Shown here one piece after another: positions 33,187-46,200 of a stretch of 64,000 nt of DNA. The stretch spans positions 223,834,628 to 223,898,627 of the forward strand of contig NC_053040.3 in the NCBI RefSeq assembly GCF_002575655.3, in the 5' to 3' direction. Within the stretch, counting starts at the first letter, position 1. Every line of letters begins with the position of its first letter. The notes beneath the pieces were generated by a model. It made no database searches. It saw only the letters and a program-made list of their open reading frames with translations, and had not been told where the DNA came from. This stretch comes from Aegilops tauschii subsp. strangulata. Its lineage: Eukaryota; Streptophyta; Magnoliopsida; Poales; Poaceae. A program made the translations under genes and the position numbers.

Positions 33187-34195
33187 TGATGTAGGGTGGA
33201 ACCCTAGATGGCCGATCTTTCACGAAAGGAGCGGATCCCAACGAGGAACGCGAGGGGATAACGTGGAGAAACACGAGAGAAATCACTCAACCAACAAGAA
33301 TAGATCACACATGCGCTAGATCGATAAACACAAAGGTGAGATACAAGATCCAAGTCCAACAAAGGACGATACAAAGGTAACTGGTTCTTCTCCATGAGGA
33401 GGTCTTGAAGGGGCCACCCAAGAGGGGGTCTTGAATCCGCTTGGAAGGATCTTCTCCGGTGGAGGCGCGTCTCCGAGGAGAAAGGTAACCAAGTGGATGA
33501 GCAAAGCTCTCACACAAACATGAGTAATCCTTTGCTGACCCTAATTCAGAGCTAGGGGACGAGTACTTATGGTCAAAAGGGGTAAGTTGGGGTCACACGG
33601 GTCGTTGACCCTTTCACTGCGCACAGGCAGGCCGGTAGTACCGGTCACGGGGGCGGTTGTTCCGTTGGGAACTCATGCAGGGCGGAAATACCGGACATGG
33701 AAGGTGGTAGTACCGCTGGGAGGTCAGGCGCTGGCTTCTGGAGGTGAACGTCGAAAGGGGCCAGCGGTTGTACCGGTTGTCGGGGCGGTAGTACCGGTCT
33801 TTTGGTAGTTACCGGTACATCCGGTGCAGTACCGGCCTTGCACCGCTCGATCACAGAAGGTGGACCGGTTGTTGGGCGGTAGTCGGCCGGTTGTTCCGCG
33901 CTGGCGGTAGTTGGGCGGTTGTTCCGGTCCTTCAGGGCTGGGCAGATTGTCTCCATGCTCTTGATGTCCATCTTGCACCATTCCTTCCCCTTGGTTGCTT
34001 ACATGGTACCTAAGCACACAAAGCATCTCCGTTTGAGGTAGTAGCCATGTCTCAAGTGGGTCAAGGGGGAGTTCAACAAGGAGAGAGTTAACCTCGTTCT
34101 CGATGGCTCTCGCATGAGCTCTTGTCATTGGTCCAAGTGGTGTCGTGGGAGATGTAGGTAGGTCCATGGGGATGGCCTTGGGATGCTTCGCATCA
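33187..34195 (-). repeat. 3' LTR of the large gypsy element
   Basis: Bounded by TSD CGACC on its left and by the polypurine tract on its right. It contains a minus-strand frame (34167-33724) that continues the Pol C-terminus, with PMTRAHARAIENEVNSLLVE. Confidence 0.88.
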
Positions 34196-34198
34196 TCT

Positions 34199-34211
34199 CC
34201 CCCCCCCCCCC
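34199..34211 (-). other. Polypurine tract of the gypsy element
   Basis: Thirteen C on the plus strand, read as G13 followed by AGA on the element strand, directly abut the 3' LTR. This run is also inside the pol frame; its length decides which frame enters the LTR. Confidence 0.8.
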
Positions 34212-34536
34212 TTGTGAAAGATCCGACCTCGGATCAAAATCTTCATCACCATGGTAGGGCGAGAGATCCTTGACGTTGAAGACGTCGCTCACGTTGTACT
34301 TGTCGCGTGGGATGTCGATCTTGAAGGCGTTGTTGTTGTAGCGTGCAAGCACTTTGAAGGGTCCATCGGCTCGTGGTAGAAGTTTGGACTTGCGTTCGTT
34401 GGGGAAGCGGTCCTTGCGAAGGTGTAGCCACACACGATCTCCAATACTGAAAATCATGGGTTGCTTGTTTACGTTGAGCTTGGTCGCGAGTCGTTGTACT
34501 TGGCGCTGGATGGTGTGCCTTGTATCTTCATGCATC

Positions 34537-36243
34537 TGTTGGAAATATGCCCTAGAGGCAATAATAAAATGGTTATTATTATATTTCCTTGTTCATGATA
34601 ATTGTCTATTGTTCATGCCCATAATTGTGTTATCCGGAAATCGTAATACATGTGTGAATACATAGACCATAACATGTCCCTATTGAGCCTCTAGTTGACT
34701 AGCTCATTGATCAATAGATGGTTACGGTTTCCTGACCATGGACATTGGATGTCATTGATAACGGGATCACATCATTAGGAGAATGATGTGATGGATAAGA
34801 CCCAATCCTAAGCATAGCACTAGATCGTGTAGTTCGTTTGCTAAAGCTTTTCTAATGTCAAGTATCATTTCCTTAGACCATGAGATCGTGCAACTCCCGG
34901 ATACCGTAGGAATGCTTTGGGTGTACCAAACGTCACAACGTAACTGGGTGGCTATAAAGGTACACTACAGGTATCTCCGAAAGTGTCTGTTGGGTTGGCA
35001 CGGATCGAGACTGGGATTTGTCACTCCGTATGACGGAGAGGTATCTCTGCACCCACTCGGTAATGCATCATCATAATGAGCTCAATGTGACTAAGTAGTT
35101 AGTCACGGGATCATGCATTACGGAACGAGTAAAGTGACTTGCCAGTAACGAGATTGAACGAGGTATTGGGATACCGACGATCGAATCTCGGGCAAGTAAC
35201 GTACCGATAGACAAAGGGAATTGTATATGGATTGATTGAATCCTCGACATCGTGGTTCATCCGATGAGATTATCATGGAACATGTGGGAGCCAACATGGG
35301 TATCCAGATCCCGCTGTTGGTTATTGACCGGAGAGTTGTCTCGGTCATGTCTACGTATCTCCCGAACCCGTAGGGTCTACACACTTAAGGTTCGGTGACG
35401 CTAGAGTTGTAGAGATATTAGTATGCGGTTAACCAAAAGTTGTTCCGAGTCCCGGATGAGATCCCGGACGTCACGAGGAGTTCCGGAGGTAAAGATTTAT
35501 ATATAGGAAGTCCAGTTTCGGCCACCGGGAGAGTTTCGGGGGTCACCGGTATTGTACCGGGACCATCGGAAGGGTCCCGGGGGTCCACCGGGTGGGACCA
35601 CCTATCCCGGAGGGCCCCATGGGCTGAAGTGGCGTGGGAACCAGCCCCTGGTGGGCTGGTGCGCCCTACCCAAGGGCCCAAGGCGCCTAGGGTTGGAAAC
35701 CCTAGGGGGCCATTGCCCCCCGAGGGGGCGTGCCCCCTGGTTGGAAACCCTAAGGGGGCCGTTGCCCCCCGAGGGGCCGCCGCCCCCCTCTAGATGGGAT
35801 CTCCAAGGGGGGCATGCGCCCCCTAGCCCCTATATATAGTGGAGGGGAGGGAGGGCAGCCGCACCCTAAGCCCTGGCGCCCCCTCTCCCTCCTCCAGTAG
35901 CGCTTGGCGAAGCCCTGCTGGAATCCAGCTGCTTCCACCACCACGCCGTCGTGCTGCTGGATCTCCATCAACTTCTCCTTCCCCCTTGTTGGATCAAGAA
36001 GGAGGAGACGTCTCCGCTCAGTACGTGTGTTGAGCGCGGAGGTGCCGTCCGTTCGGCGCTAGGATCATCGGTGATTTGGATCACGACGAGTACGACTCCA
36101 TCAACCCCGTTCTCTTGAACGCTTCCGCTCACGATCTACAAGGGTATGTAGATGCACTCCTCTCTCTCTCGTTGCTAGATGACTCCATAGATTGATCTTG
36201 GTGATGCGTAGAAAATTTTAAATTTCTGCAACGATCCCCAACA
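34537..36243 (+). repeat. 5' LTR of the Angela-type element
   Basis: 1707 bp. A TATA element TATATATA at 35831-35838, followed by a CT/GC-rich leader, fits the promoter position known for this family. Confidence 0.92.
35831..35838 (+). promoter_or_regulatory. TATA box of the Angela-type 5' LTR
   Basis: TATATATA in CCCTATATATAGTGGAGG, placed about 400 bp before the LTR end, ahead of the presumed transcription start. It is conserved in the 3' LTR. Confidence 0.6.
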
Positions 36244-36244
36244 G

Positions 36245-36256
36245 TGGTATCAGAGC
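36245..36256 (+). other. Primer-binding site of the Angela-type element
   Basis: TGGTATCAGAGC, complementary to the 3' end of plant initiator methionine tRNA, one base after the LTR. Confidence 0.85.
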
Positions 36257-37513
36257 TTGGTCTATGCGTAGTTTCTATGCACGAGTAGAACACAAGTTGT
36301 TGTGGGCGTCGATTTTGTCAATTTACTTGCCGTTACTAGTCTTATCTTGATTCGGCGGCATCGTGGGATGAAGCGGCCCGGACCGACCTTACACGTACGC
36401 TTACGTGAGACAGGTTCCACCGACTGACATGCACTAGTTGCATAAGGTGGCTAGCGGGTGTCTGTCTCTCCCACTTTAGTCGGATCGGATTCGATGAAAA
36501 GGGTCCTTATGAAGGGTAAATAGAAATTGGCATATCACGTTGTGGTTTTGGCGTAGGTAAGAAACGTTCTTGCTAGAAACCTATAGCAGCCACGTAAAAA
36601 TTTGCAACAACAATTAGTGGACGTCTAACTTGTTTTTGCAGCATGTGTCATGTGATGTGATATGGCCAGAAGAATGTGATGAATGATATATGTGATGTAT
36701 GAGATTGATCATGTTCTTGTAATAGGAATCACGACTTGCATGTCGATGAGTATGACAACCGGCAGGAGCCATAGGAGTTGTCTTAATTTATTTATGACAT
36801 GCGTGTCAACTGAAACGTCATGTAATTACTTTACTTTATTGCTAACCGTTAGCCATAGTAGTAGAAGTAATAGTTGGCGAGACAACTTCATGAAGACACG
36901 ATGATGGAGATCATGGTGCCATGCCGATGACGATGATGAACATGGCGCCCCGAAGATGGAGATCAAAAGGAGCAAAATGATATTGGCCATATCATGTCAC
37001 TATTTGATTGCATGTGATGTTTATCATGTTTTACATCTTATTTGCTTAGAACGACGGTGGCATAAATAAGATGATCCCTCGTTAAAAATTTCAAGAAAGT
37101 GTTCCCCCTAACTGTGCACCGTTGCGAAGGTTCGTTGTTCCGAAGCACCACGTGATGATCGGGTGTGATAGGTTCTAACGTTCGCATACAACGGGTGTAA
37201 GCCAGATTTACACACGCAACACACTTAGGTTGACTTGACGAGCCTAGCATATACAGACATGGCCTCGGAACACAAGAGACCGAAAGGTCGAACTTGAGTC
37301 GTATAGCAGATACGATCAACATGAAGATGTTCACCGATGATGACTAGTCCGTCTCACGTGATGATCGGACACGGCCTAGTTGACTCGGATCATGTATCAC
37401 TTAGATGACTAGAGGGATGTCTGTCTGAGTGGGAGTTCATTAATAATTTGATTAGATGAACTTAATTATCATGAACTTAGTCTAAAATCTTTACAATATG
37501 TCTTGTAGATCAA

Positions 37514-40500
37514 ATGGCCCACGCTAATGTCAACCTCAACTTCAACGCGTTCCTAGAGAAAACCAAGCTGAAAGACGATGGTAGCAACTATACGGACTGG
37601 GTCCGGAACTTGAGGATCATCCTCATAGTTGCCAAGAAAGCATATGTCCTTGAAGCACCGCTAGGTGAAGCACCCGTCCTAGCAAACCAAGACGTTATGA
37701 ACGCCTGGCAAACACGTGTTGATGATTACTCCCTAGTTCAGTGCGGCATGCTTTACAGCTTAGAACCGGGGCTCCAAAAGCGTTTCGAGCAGCACGGAGC
37801 ATATGAGATGTTCCAAAAGCTGAAAATGGTTTTCCAAGCTCATGCCCGGGTCGAGAGATATGAAGTCTCCGACAAGTTCTACAGTTGTAAGATGGAGGAG
37901 AATAGTTCTGTCAGCGAGCATATACTCAAAATGTCTGGGTTGCACAACCGCTTATCTCAGCTGGGAGTTAATCTCCCGGATGATGCGGTCGTTGACAGAA
38001 TCCTTCAGTCGCTCCCACCTAGCTACAAGAGCTTTGTGATGAACTTCAATATGCAGGGGATGGAAAAGACCATTCCTGAGGTATATTCAATGCTGAAATC
38101 AGCGGAGGTGGAGATCAAAAAAGAACATCAAGTGTTGATGGTGAATAAAACCACTAAGTTCAAGAAAGGCAAGGGTAAGAAGAACTTCAAGAAAGACGGC
38201 AAGGGAGTTGCCGCGCCCGGTAAGCAAGCTGCCGGGAAGAAGACAAAGAATGGACCCAAGCCTGAGACTGAGTGCTTTTATTGCAAGGGAAACGGTCACT
38301 GGAAGCGGAACTGCCCCAAGTACTTAGCGGATAAGAAGGCCGGCAATACCAAAGGTATATGTGATATACATGTTATTGATGTGTACCTAACCAGCGCTCG
38401 TAGTAGCTCCTGGGTATTTGATACCAGCGCGGTTGCTCATATTTGTAACTCAAAGCAGGAGCTGCGGAATAAGCGGAGACTGGCGAAGGACGAGGTGACG
38501 ATGCGCGTCGGGAATGGTTCCAAGGTCGATGTGATCGCCGTCGGCACGCTACCTCTACATTTACCTACGAGATTAGTTTTAAACCTCAATAATTGTTATT
38601 TAGTGCCAGCTTTGAGCATGAACATTGTATCTGGATCTCGTTTGATGCGAGATGGCTACTCATTTAAATCAGAGAATAATGGTTGTTCTATTTATATGAG
38701 AGATATGTTTTATGGTCATGCCCCGTTGGTCAATGGTTTATTCTTAATGAATCTCGAAAGTGATGTTACACATATTCATAGTGTGAATGCCAAGAAATGT
38801 AAGGTTGATAATGATAGTCCCACATACTTGCGGCACTGCCGCCTTGGTCACACTGGTGTCAAACGTATGAAGAAACTCCATGCAGATGGACTTTTGGAGT
38901 CTCTTGATTATGAATCATTTGACACGTGCGAACCATGCCTCATGGGCAAAATGACCAAGACTCCGTTCTCCGGAACAATGGAGCGAGCAACCAACTTATT
39001 GGAAATCATACATACTGATGTGTGCGGTCCAATGAGCGTTGAGGCTCGCGGTGGCTATCGTTATATTCTCACCCTCACTGATGACTTGAGTAGATATGAG
39101 TATGTCTACTTAATGAAACACAAGTCTGAGACCTTTGAAAAGTTCAAGGAATTTCAGAGTGAGATTGAGAATCAACGTGACAGGAAAAATAAAGTTCTTA
39201 CGATCAGATCGTGGAGGGGAATATTTGAGTCACGAATTTGGCACATACTTAAGGAAATGTGGAATTGTTTCACAACTCACGCCGCCTGGAACACCACAGC
39301 GTAATGGTGTGTCCGAACGTCGTAATCGCACTCTATTGGATATGGTGCGATCTATGATGTCTCTTACCGATCTACCGCTATCATTCTGGGGTTATGCTTT
39401 AGAGACTGCCGCATTCACTTTAAATAGGGCTCCGTCGAAATCCGTTGAGACGACACCGTATGAATTATGGTTTGGAAAGAAACCTAAGATGTCGTTTCTT
39501 AAAGTTTGGGGATGCGATGCTTATGTCAAGAAACTTCAACCTGAAAAGCTCGAACCCAAGTCGGAAAAATGCGTCTTCATAGGATACCCTAAGGAAACCA
39601 TTGGGTATACCTTCTACCTCAGATCCGAAGGCAAGATCTTCGTTGCCAAGAACGGGTCCTTTCTGGAGAAAGAGTTTCTCTCGAAAGAAGTAAGTGGGAG
39701 GAAAGTGGAACTTGATGAGATGACCCCTCTCAAACCAGAAAGTAGCGCAGCACAAAAAAATGTTTCTGTGGTGCCTGCACCGACTAGAGAGGAAGTTAAT
39801 GATGACGATCATGATCAAGTTACCACTGAACTTCGTAGGTCCACAAGGACATGTTCCGCACCAGAGTGGTACGGCAACCCTGTCATGGAAATCATGTTGT
39901 TGGACAACGGTGAACCTTCGAACTATGAAGAAGCAATGGCGGGCCCAGATTCCAACAAATGGCTTGAAGCCATGCAATCCGAGATAGGATCCATGTATGA
40001 AAACAAAGTATGGACTTTGACAGACTTGCCCGATGATCGGCGAGCGATAGAAAATAAATGGATCTTTAAGAAGAAGACGGACGCGGATGGAAATGTTACC
40101 ATCTATAAAGCTCGACTTGTCGCTAAGGGTTATCGACAAGTTCAAGGAGTTGACTACGATGAGACCTTCTCACCCGTAGCAAAGCTGAAGTCCGTCTGAA
40201 TCATGTTAGCAATTGCCGCATTCTACGATTATGAAATATGGCAAATGGACGTCAAAACGGCATTCCTTAACGGCTTCCTTAAGGAAGAATTGTATATGAT
40301 GCAGCCGGAAGGTTTTGTCGATCCTAAGAATGCTGACAAGGTATGCAAGCTCCAGCGCTCAATCTATGGGCTGGTGCAGGCATCTCGGAGTTGGAACATT
40401 CGCTTTGATGACATGATCAAAGCGTTTGGGTTTACACAGACTTATGGAGAAGCCTGTGTTTACAAGAAAGTGAGTGGGAGCTCTGTTGCATTTCTCATAT

Positions 40501-41444
40501 TATATGTGGATGACATACTATTGATGGGAAATGATATAGAATTCTTGGAAAGCATAAAGGCCTACTTGAATAAGTGTTTTTCAATGAAGGACCTTGGAGA
40601 AGCTGCTTACATATTAGGCATCAAGATCTATAGAGATAGATCGAGACACCTCATAGGTCTTTCACAAAGCACATACCTTGATAAGATATTGAAGAAGTTC
40701 AATATGGATCAGTCCAAGAAGGAGTTCTTGCCTGTATTGCAAGGTGTGAGATTGAGCACGGCTCAATGCCCGACCACGGCAGAAGATAAAGAAAAGATGA
40801 GTGTCATCCCCTATGCCTCGGCCATAGGGTCTATTATGTATGCCATGCTGTGTACCAGACCTGATGTAAACCTTGCCGTAAGTTTGGTAGGAAGGTACCA
40901 AAGTAATCCCGGCATGGAACACTGGACAACGGTCAAGAACATCCTGAAGTACCTGAAAAGGACTAAGGATATGTTTCTCGTTTATGGAGGTGACGAAGAG
41001 CTCGTCGTAAAGGGTTACGTCGATGCTAGCTTCGACACAGATCTGGATGACTCTAAGTCACAAACCGGATACGTGTATATTTTGAATGGTGGGGAAGTCA
41101 GCTGGTGCAGTTGCAAGCAAAGCGTCGTGGCGGGATCTACATGTGAAGCGGAGTACATGGCAGCCTCAGAGGCAGCACATGAAGCACTCTGGATGAAGGA
41201 GTTCATTGCCGACCTAGGAGTTATTCCCAATGCATCGGGGCCGATGACTCTCTTCTGTGACAACACTGGAGCTATTGCCCTTGCCAAGGAGCCCAGGTTT
41301 CACAAGAAGACCAGGCACATCAAGCGTCGCTTCAACTCCATTCGTGAAAATGTTCAAAATGGAGACATAGATATTTGTAAAGTGCATACGGATTTGAATG
41401 TCGCAGATCCGTTGACTAAACCTCTTTCCACGGGCGAAACATGA
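37514..41444 (+). pseudogene. gag-pol of the Angela-type element, with one frameshift and one nonsense codon
   Basis: The frame starts at ATG 37514. Gag (about 250 residues) ends in a Lys-rich stretch and a CCHC knuckle CFYCKGNGHWKRNC (about 38273-38314). The protease motif reads WVFDTSAVAHIC (from about 38411), with Ser where the family's Asp-Thr-Gly has Gly. Integrase has the zinc end (38836-38945), HTDVCGP, SDRGGEY and a downstream NGVSERRNR. Reverse transcriptase has LYVDDILLMG (about 40500) and RNase H has EAEYMAASEA (about 41150). The first frame shifts near 39175-39192; the correct frame continues to TGA 40197-40199 and, without a shift, from 40203 to 41444. Gag alone is intact. Confidence 0.9.
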
Positions 41445-41519
41445 TCAACACCAGAACTCTATGGGTGTACGATTCATCACAATGTAACTACATTATTGAC
41501 TCTAGTGCAAGTGGGAGAC

Positions 41520-43259
41520 TGTTGGAAATATGCCCTAGAGGCAATAATAAAATGGTTATTATTATATTTCCTTGTTCATGATAATTGTCTATTGTTCATG
41601 CTATAATTGTGTTATCCGGAAATCGTAATACATGTGTGAATACATAGACCATAACATGTCCCTAGTGAGCCTCTAGTTGACTAGCTCGTTGATCAATAGA
41701 TGGTTACGGTTTCCTAACCATGGACATTGGATGTCATTGATAACGGGATCACATCATTAGGAGAATGATGTGATGGACAAAACCCAATCCTAAGCATAGC
41801 ACTAGATCGTGTAGTTCGTTTGCTAAAGCTTTTCTAATGTCAAGTATCATTTCCTTAGACCATGAGATCGTGCAACTCCCGGATACCGTAGGAATGCTTT
41901 GAGTGTACCAAACGTCACAACGTAACTGGGTGGCTATAAAGGTACACTACAGGTATCTCCGAAAGTGTCTGTTGGGTTGGCACGGATCGAGACTGGGATT
42001 TGTCACTCCATATGACGGAGAGGTATCTCTGGGCCCACTCGGTAATGCATCATCATAATGAGCTCAATGTGACTAAGTAGTTAGTCACGGGATCATGCAT
42101 GACGGAACGAGTAAAGTGACTTGCCGGTAACGAGATTGAACGAGGTATTGGGATACCGACGATCGAATCTCGGGCAAGTAATGTACCGATAGACAAAGGG
42201 AATTGTATACGGGATTGATTGAATCCTCGACATCGTGGTTCATCCGATGAGATTATCATGGAACATGTGGGAGCCAACATGGGTATCCAGATCCCGCTGT
42301 TGGTTATTGACCGGAGAGTTGTCTCGGTCATGTCTACGTGTCTCCCGAACCCGTAGGGTCTACACACTTAAGGTTCGGTGACGCTAGAGTTGTAGAGATA
42401 TTAGTATGCGGTTAACCGAAAGTTGTTCGGAGTCCCGGATGAGATCCCGGACGTCACGAGGAGTTCCGGAATGATCCGGAGGTAAAGATTTATATATAGG
42501 AAGTCCAGTTTCGGCCACCGGGAGAGTTTCAGGGGTCACCGGTATTGTACCGGGACCACCGGAAGGGTCCCGGGGGTCCACCGGGTGGGACCACCTATCC
42601 CGGAGGGCCCCATGGGCTGAAGTGGCGTGGGAACCAGCCCCTGGTGGGCTGGTGCGCCCCACCCAAGGGCCCAAGGCGCCTAGGGTTGGAAACCCTAGGG
42701 GGGCCGTTGCCCCCCGAGGGGGCATGCGCCCCCGTGGTTGGAAACCCTAAGGGGGCCGTTGCCCCCCGAGGGGCCGCCCCCCCCCTCTAGATGGGATCTC
42801 CAAGGGGGCATGCGCCCCCCTAGACCCTATATATAGTGGAGGGGAGAGAGGGCAGCCGCACCCTAAGCCCTGGCTCCCCCCTCTCCCTCCCGTGACACCT
42901 CTTCCTCCTCAAGTAGCGCTTGGCGAAGCCCTGCTGGAATCCCGCTGCTTCCACCACCACGCCGTCGTGCTGCTGGATCTCCATCAACTTCTCCTTCCCC
43001 CTTGCTGGATCAAGAAGGAGGAGACGTCTCCGCTCCGTACGCGTGTTGAACGCGGAGGTGCCGTCCGTTCGGCGCTAGGATCATCGGTGATTTGGATCAC
43101 GACGAGTACGACTCCATCAACCCCGTTCTCTTGAACGCTTCTGCTCGCGATCTACAAGGGTATGTAGATGCACTCCTCTCTCTCTCGTTGCTAGATGACT
43201 CCATAGATTGATCTTGGTGATGCGTAGAAAATTTTAAATTTCTGCAACGATCCCCAACA
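41520..43259 (+). repeat. 3' LTR of the Angela-type element
   Basis: 1740 bp, with the matching TATATATA at 42828-42835. Slightly longer than the 5' LTR because of small insertions. Confidence 0.92.
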
Positions 43260-46200
43260 GCATCTTCTTGAGGTAGTTGACTCGGGCACTCGCGTCCACA
43301 TTTGTGCGCTCTTGTAGTGGTAGAGGAAGAATGTACAATGGTGACAATGGGTTGAAGCCATAGACGACCTCGAACGGGGACTTGCCGGTAGTCGTATGTC
43401 TTGCACGGTTGTAGGCGTACTCGGCGATAGGTAGGCATTCCTCCCACTCCTTGATGTTCTTCTTGATTAGCACGCGGAGAAGAGTGAAGAGTGTACGGTT
43501 TGTCACCTCCGTTTGGCCGTCGGTTTGTGGATGGTATGCCGTGGAGAATAGTAGCTTGATTCCGAGCTTGGCACATAAAGTCTTCCAAAAGTAACTCAAG
43601 AACTTGACGTCGCGGTCTGAGACAATCGTCTTTGGCACTCCATGAAGTCGCAAGATTTCCCTACAAAAGAGATTGGCAACATGTGAAGCATCGTCTATCT
43701 TGTTCCAAGGAATGAAATGAGCCATTTTGGAGAATCGGTCCACAACAACAAAAACAGAATCCTTGTCGTTTCTAGTTCTAGGCAAACCAAGCACAAATCC
43801 ATGCTAATATCTTCCCATGGTTGATATGGAATTGGAAGTGGCATGTAAAGGCCTTGAGATTGAGTTTGAGACTTAGCTTTGCGACATGTAGAGCATCGAT
43901 TGGTGAAGCGGTTGACGTCGCGGAACATCTTAGGCCAAAAGTAGTTCTTGGAGAGCGTAGCAAGGGTCTTGTCGCGTTCAAAATGTCCCATTAGTCCTCC
44001 TCCATGAGATTCTTGCAAAAGCAACAAACGAAGAGAAGACTCGGGGATGCAAAGTTTGTTAGCTCTCATAAGATATTCATCTTTGATGTAATAGCATTCC
44101 CAAGATGTATGCGTCAAACATTTGGCATAAGGAATGGCAAAAGTAGGATCATGCTCATACAAGTCTTTTATGTGCTCAAAGCCAATGACATTCAATTCAA
44201 GTTGAGTAACAAGCATGCATATACGGGTAAGTGCATCCGCCACAACATTTTCCTTACCTTTAATATACTTGATGACATAAGGAAAAGACTCAATAAATTC
44301 ACTCCATTTAGCATGACGCTTGTTCAACTTAGTTTGACCCTTAAGATATTTAAGCGTTTCATGATCGGTATGGATGATAAATTCATGAGGGCGAAGGTAA
44401 TGTTCCCATTCACGCAAAACTCGCACTAAAGCATATAGCTCTTTGTCATAGATGGGATAATTGAGTTGCGCGCCGGAGAGTTTCTCACTAAAGTATGCTA
44501 TGGGGCGCTTCTCTTGCATTAACACACCTCCTATGCCATTACCACTAGCATCGCAATGAATTTCAAAAGGTTTGTCAAAGTTGGGTAATGCAAGCACGGG
44601 AGCATGAGTAAGCAAATTCTTAAGCTCATTGAAAGCGATATCTTGGGATGTTCCCCAAACAAACGGTGCATTTTTCTTACTCAAAGCATGCAAAGGTGAA
44701 GCAATGGTGCTAAAATCCTTCACAAATCTACGGTAGAAACCGGCTAAACCAAGAAAACTACGCACTTGTTGCAAATTGGTCGGTTGGGGCCAAGTTTTAA
44801 TAGCATTGATCTTAGATTCATCAACATGAACACCCTTATAAGATACTACAAAACCCAAGAAAACAAGCTTATCAACACCAAAGAGGCATTTTTCCATATT
44901 AGCATAAAGTTGCTCTTTTCGAAGAGTTTGTAGCACGGTGCGAAGGTGGTTGACATGCTCTTTGAGAGATTTGCTAAACACAAGGATATCATCAAAGTAG
45001 ACAACAACAAATTCACCAATGTAAGGGCGAAACACATAATGCATGAGACGCATGAAAGTACCGGGTGCTTCCGATAAACCCATAGGCATGACTAACCACT
45101 CATATAGACCAAACTTTGTTTTGAAAGCGGTTTTCCATTCATCACCCTCTTGTATGCGGATTTGATAGTAACCACTTTTAAGATCAATTTTGGAAAAGAT
45201 AGTGGCACCGCTAAGTTCATCAAGCATATCATCAAGGCGTGGAATGGGGTACCTATATCGAACGGTGATAGCATTGATATGTCTACAATCGGAACACATG
45301 CGAAAGCTACCGTCTCGTTTTGGCACAAGAATGACCGGAACGGCACAAGGGCTCAAACTTTCACGCACATGTCCATGGTCGATGAGATGTTTTACTTGCC
45401 TTTGTATTTCTTTTGTTTCTTCGGGGTTGACGCGGTATGGGGCCTTGTTAGGTAGAGGTGCTCCGGGGATGAGGTCGATTCGGTGCTCAATGCCTCGTAG
45501 TGGAGGTAGACCCGGAGGTAGCTCGTCGGAGAAAACATCTTAGAATTCCTGCAATAAAGAAGATAACACCAAGGGTAGATTGTGAGAGGTGTTAGTTTTT
45601 GGAGCCTCGTCCTTGCACAATAGGACATAGTGTAGAACACTTGATGGGTTCTCACACACTTCCCTCATCTCATGTTTGGTGGCAAATAGGACTAAGTTCT
45701 TCTTGTCGCTCATCGTGGAGGCACTCAATTTGGGCTTGTGGCGCTCACTCTCTTTTTGGTGGTTCGTTCTCTCACTATTCTCTCCACGATGGGTGGCTTG
45801 CTTGTCGGCGAGCACTTGGCTTGGAGACATAGGTCGTAGCACAAACTCCTTCCCTTTCATCTTGAAGCTATAGTGGTTTGTACGACCATTGTGGATGACA
45901 CCTCGGTCAAATTGCCATGGCCGTCCAAGAAGGAGGTGGCACACGGTCATCGGAAGGACATCACACTCCAAAGTGTCTTCGTAAGCTCCGATCTTGAAAG
46001 AGACTTGTACCCTATGCTCGACTTGTATGGTGCCGGTGTCGCTTAGCCATTGAACCTTGTATGGGTGCGGGTGCTTCATCTTGGCCAATTGGAGTTTGGA
46101 GCAGAGGTCTTCACTTGCGAGGTTATGGCAACTCCCTCCATCGATGATGACCTTGACGGAACTTCCATTGATGCCGGCCTTTGTGTGGAAGATATGGCAT

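Larger units (their letters stand above)
34537..43259 (+). mobile_element. BARE1/WIS/Angela-type copia element, 8723 bp
   Basis: Long LTRs at 34537-36243 and 41520-43259 start TGTTGGAAATATGCCCTAGA and end CCCCAACA. The target duplication GCATC is perfect (34532-34536 and 43260-43264). The primer-binding site TGGTATCAGAGC (36245-36256) follows the 5' LTR. The purine run GTGGGAGAC (41511-41519) precedes the 3' LTR. The two LTRs differ at about 20 positions and a few short indels (about 1%), including a 10-bp indel at about 42470. It is the youngest insertion of this nest and lies in the gypsy integrase, opposite in orientation. All hallmarks except an intact reading frame are present. Confidence 0.95.

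Noticed and set aside
35839..36033. Short plus-strand frame downstream of the Angela LTR TATA box
   Set aside because: Untranslated LTR/leader sequence; the real gag start is at 37514.
39465..40145. 226-codon minus-strand frame
   Set aside because: Antisense shadow of the Angela-type integrase/RT coding region.
43097..43588. 163-codon minus-strand frame
   Set aside because: It crosses the border of the nested Angela-type LTR and is out of register with the integrase frame (43794-43265), so it is a shadow frame.
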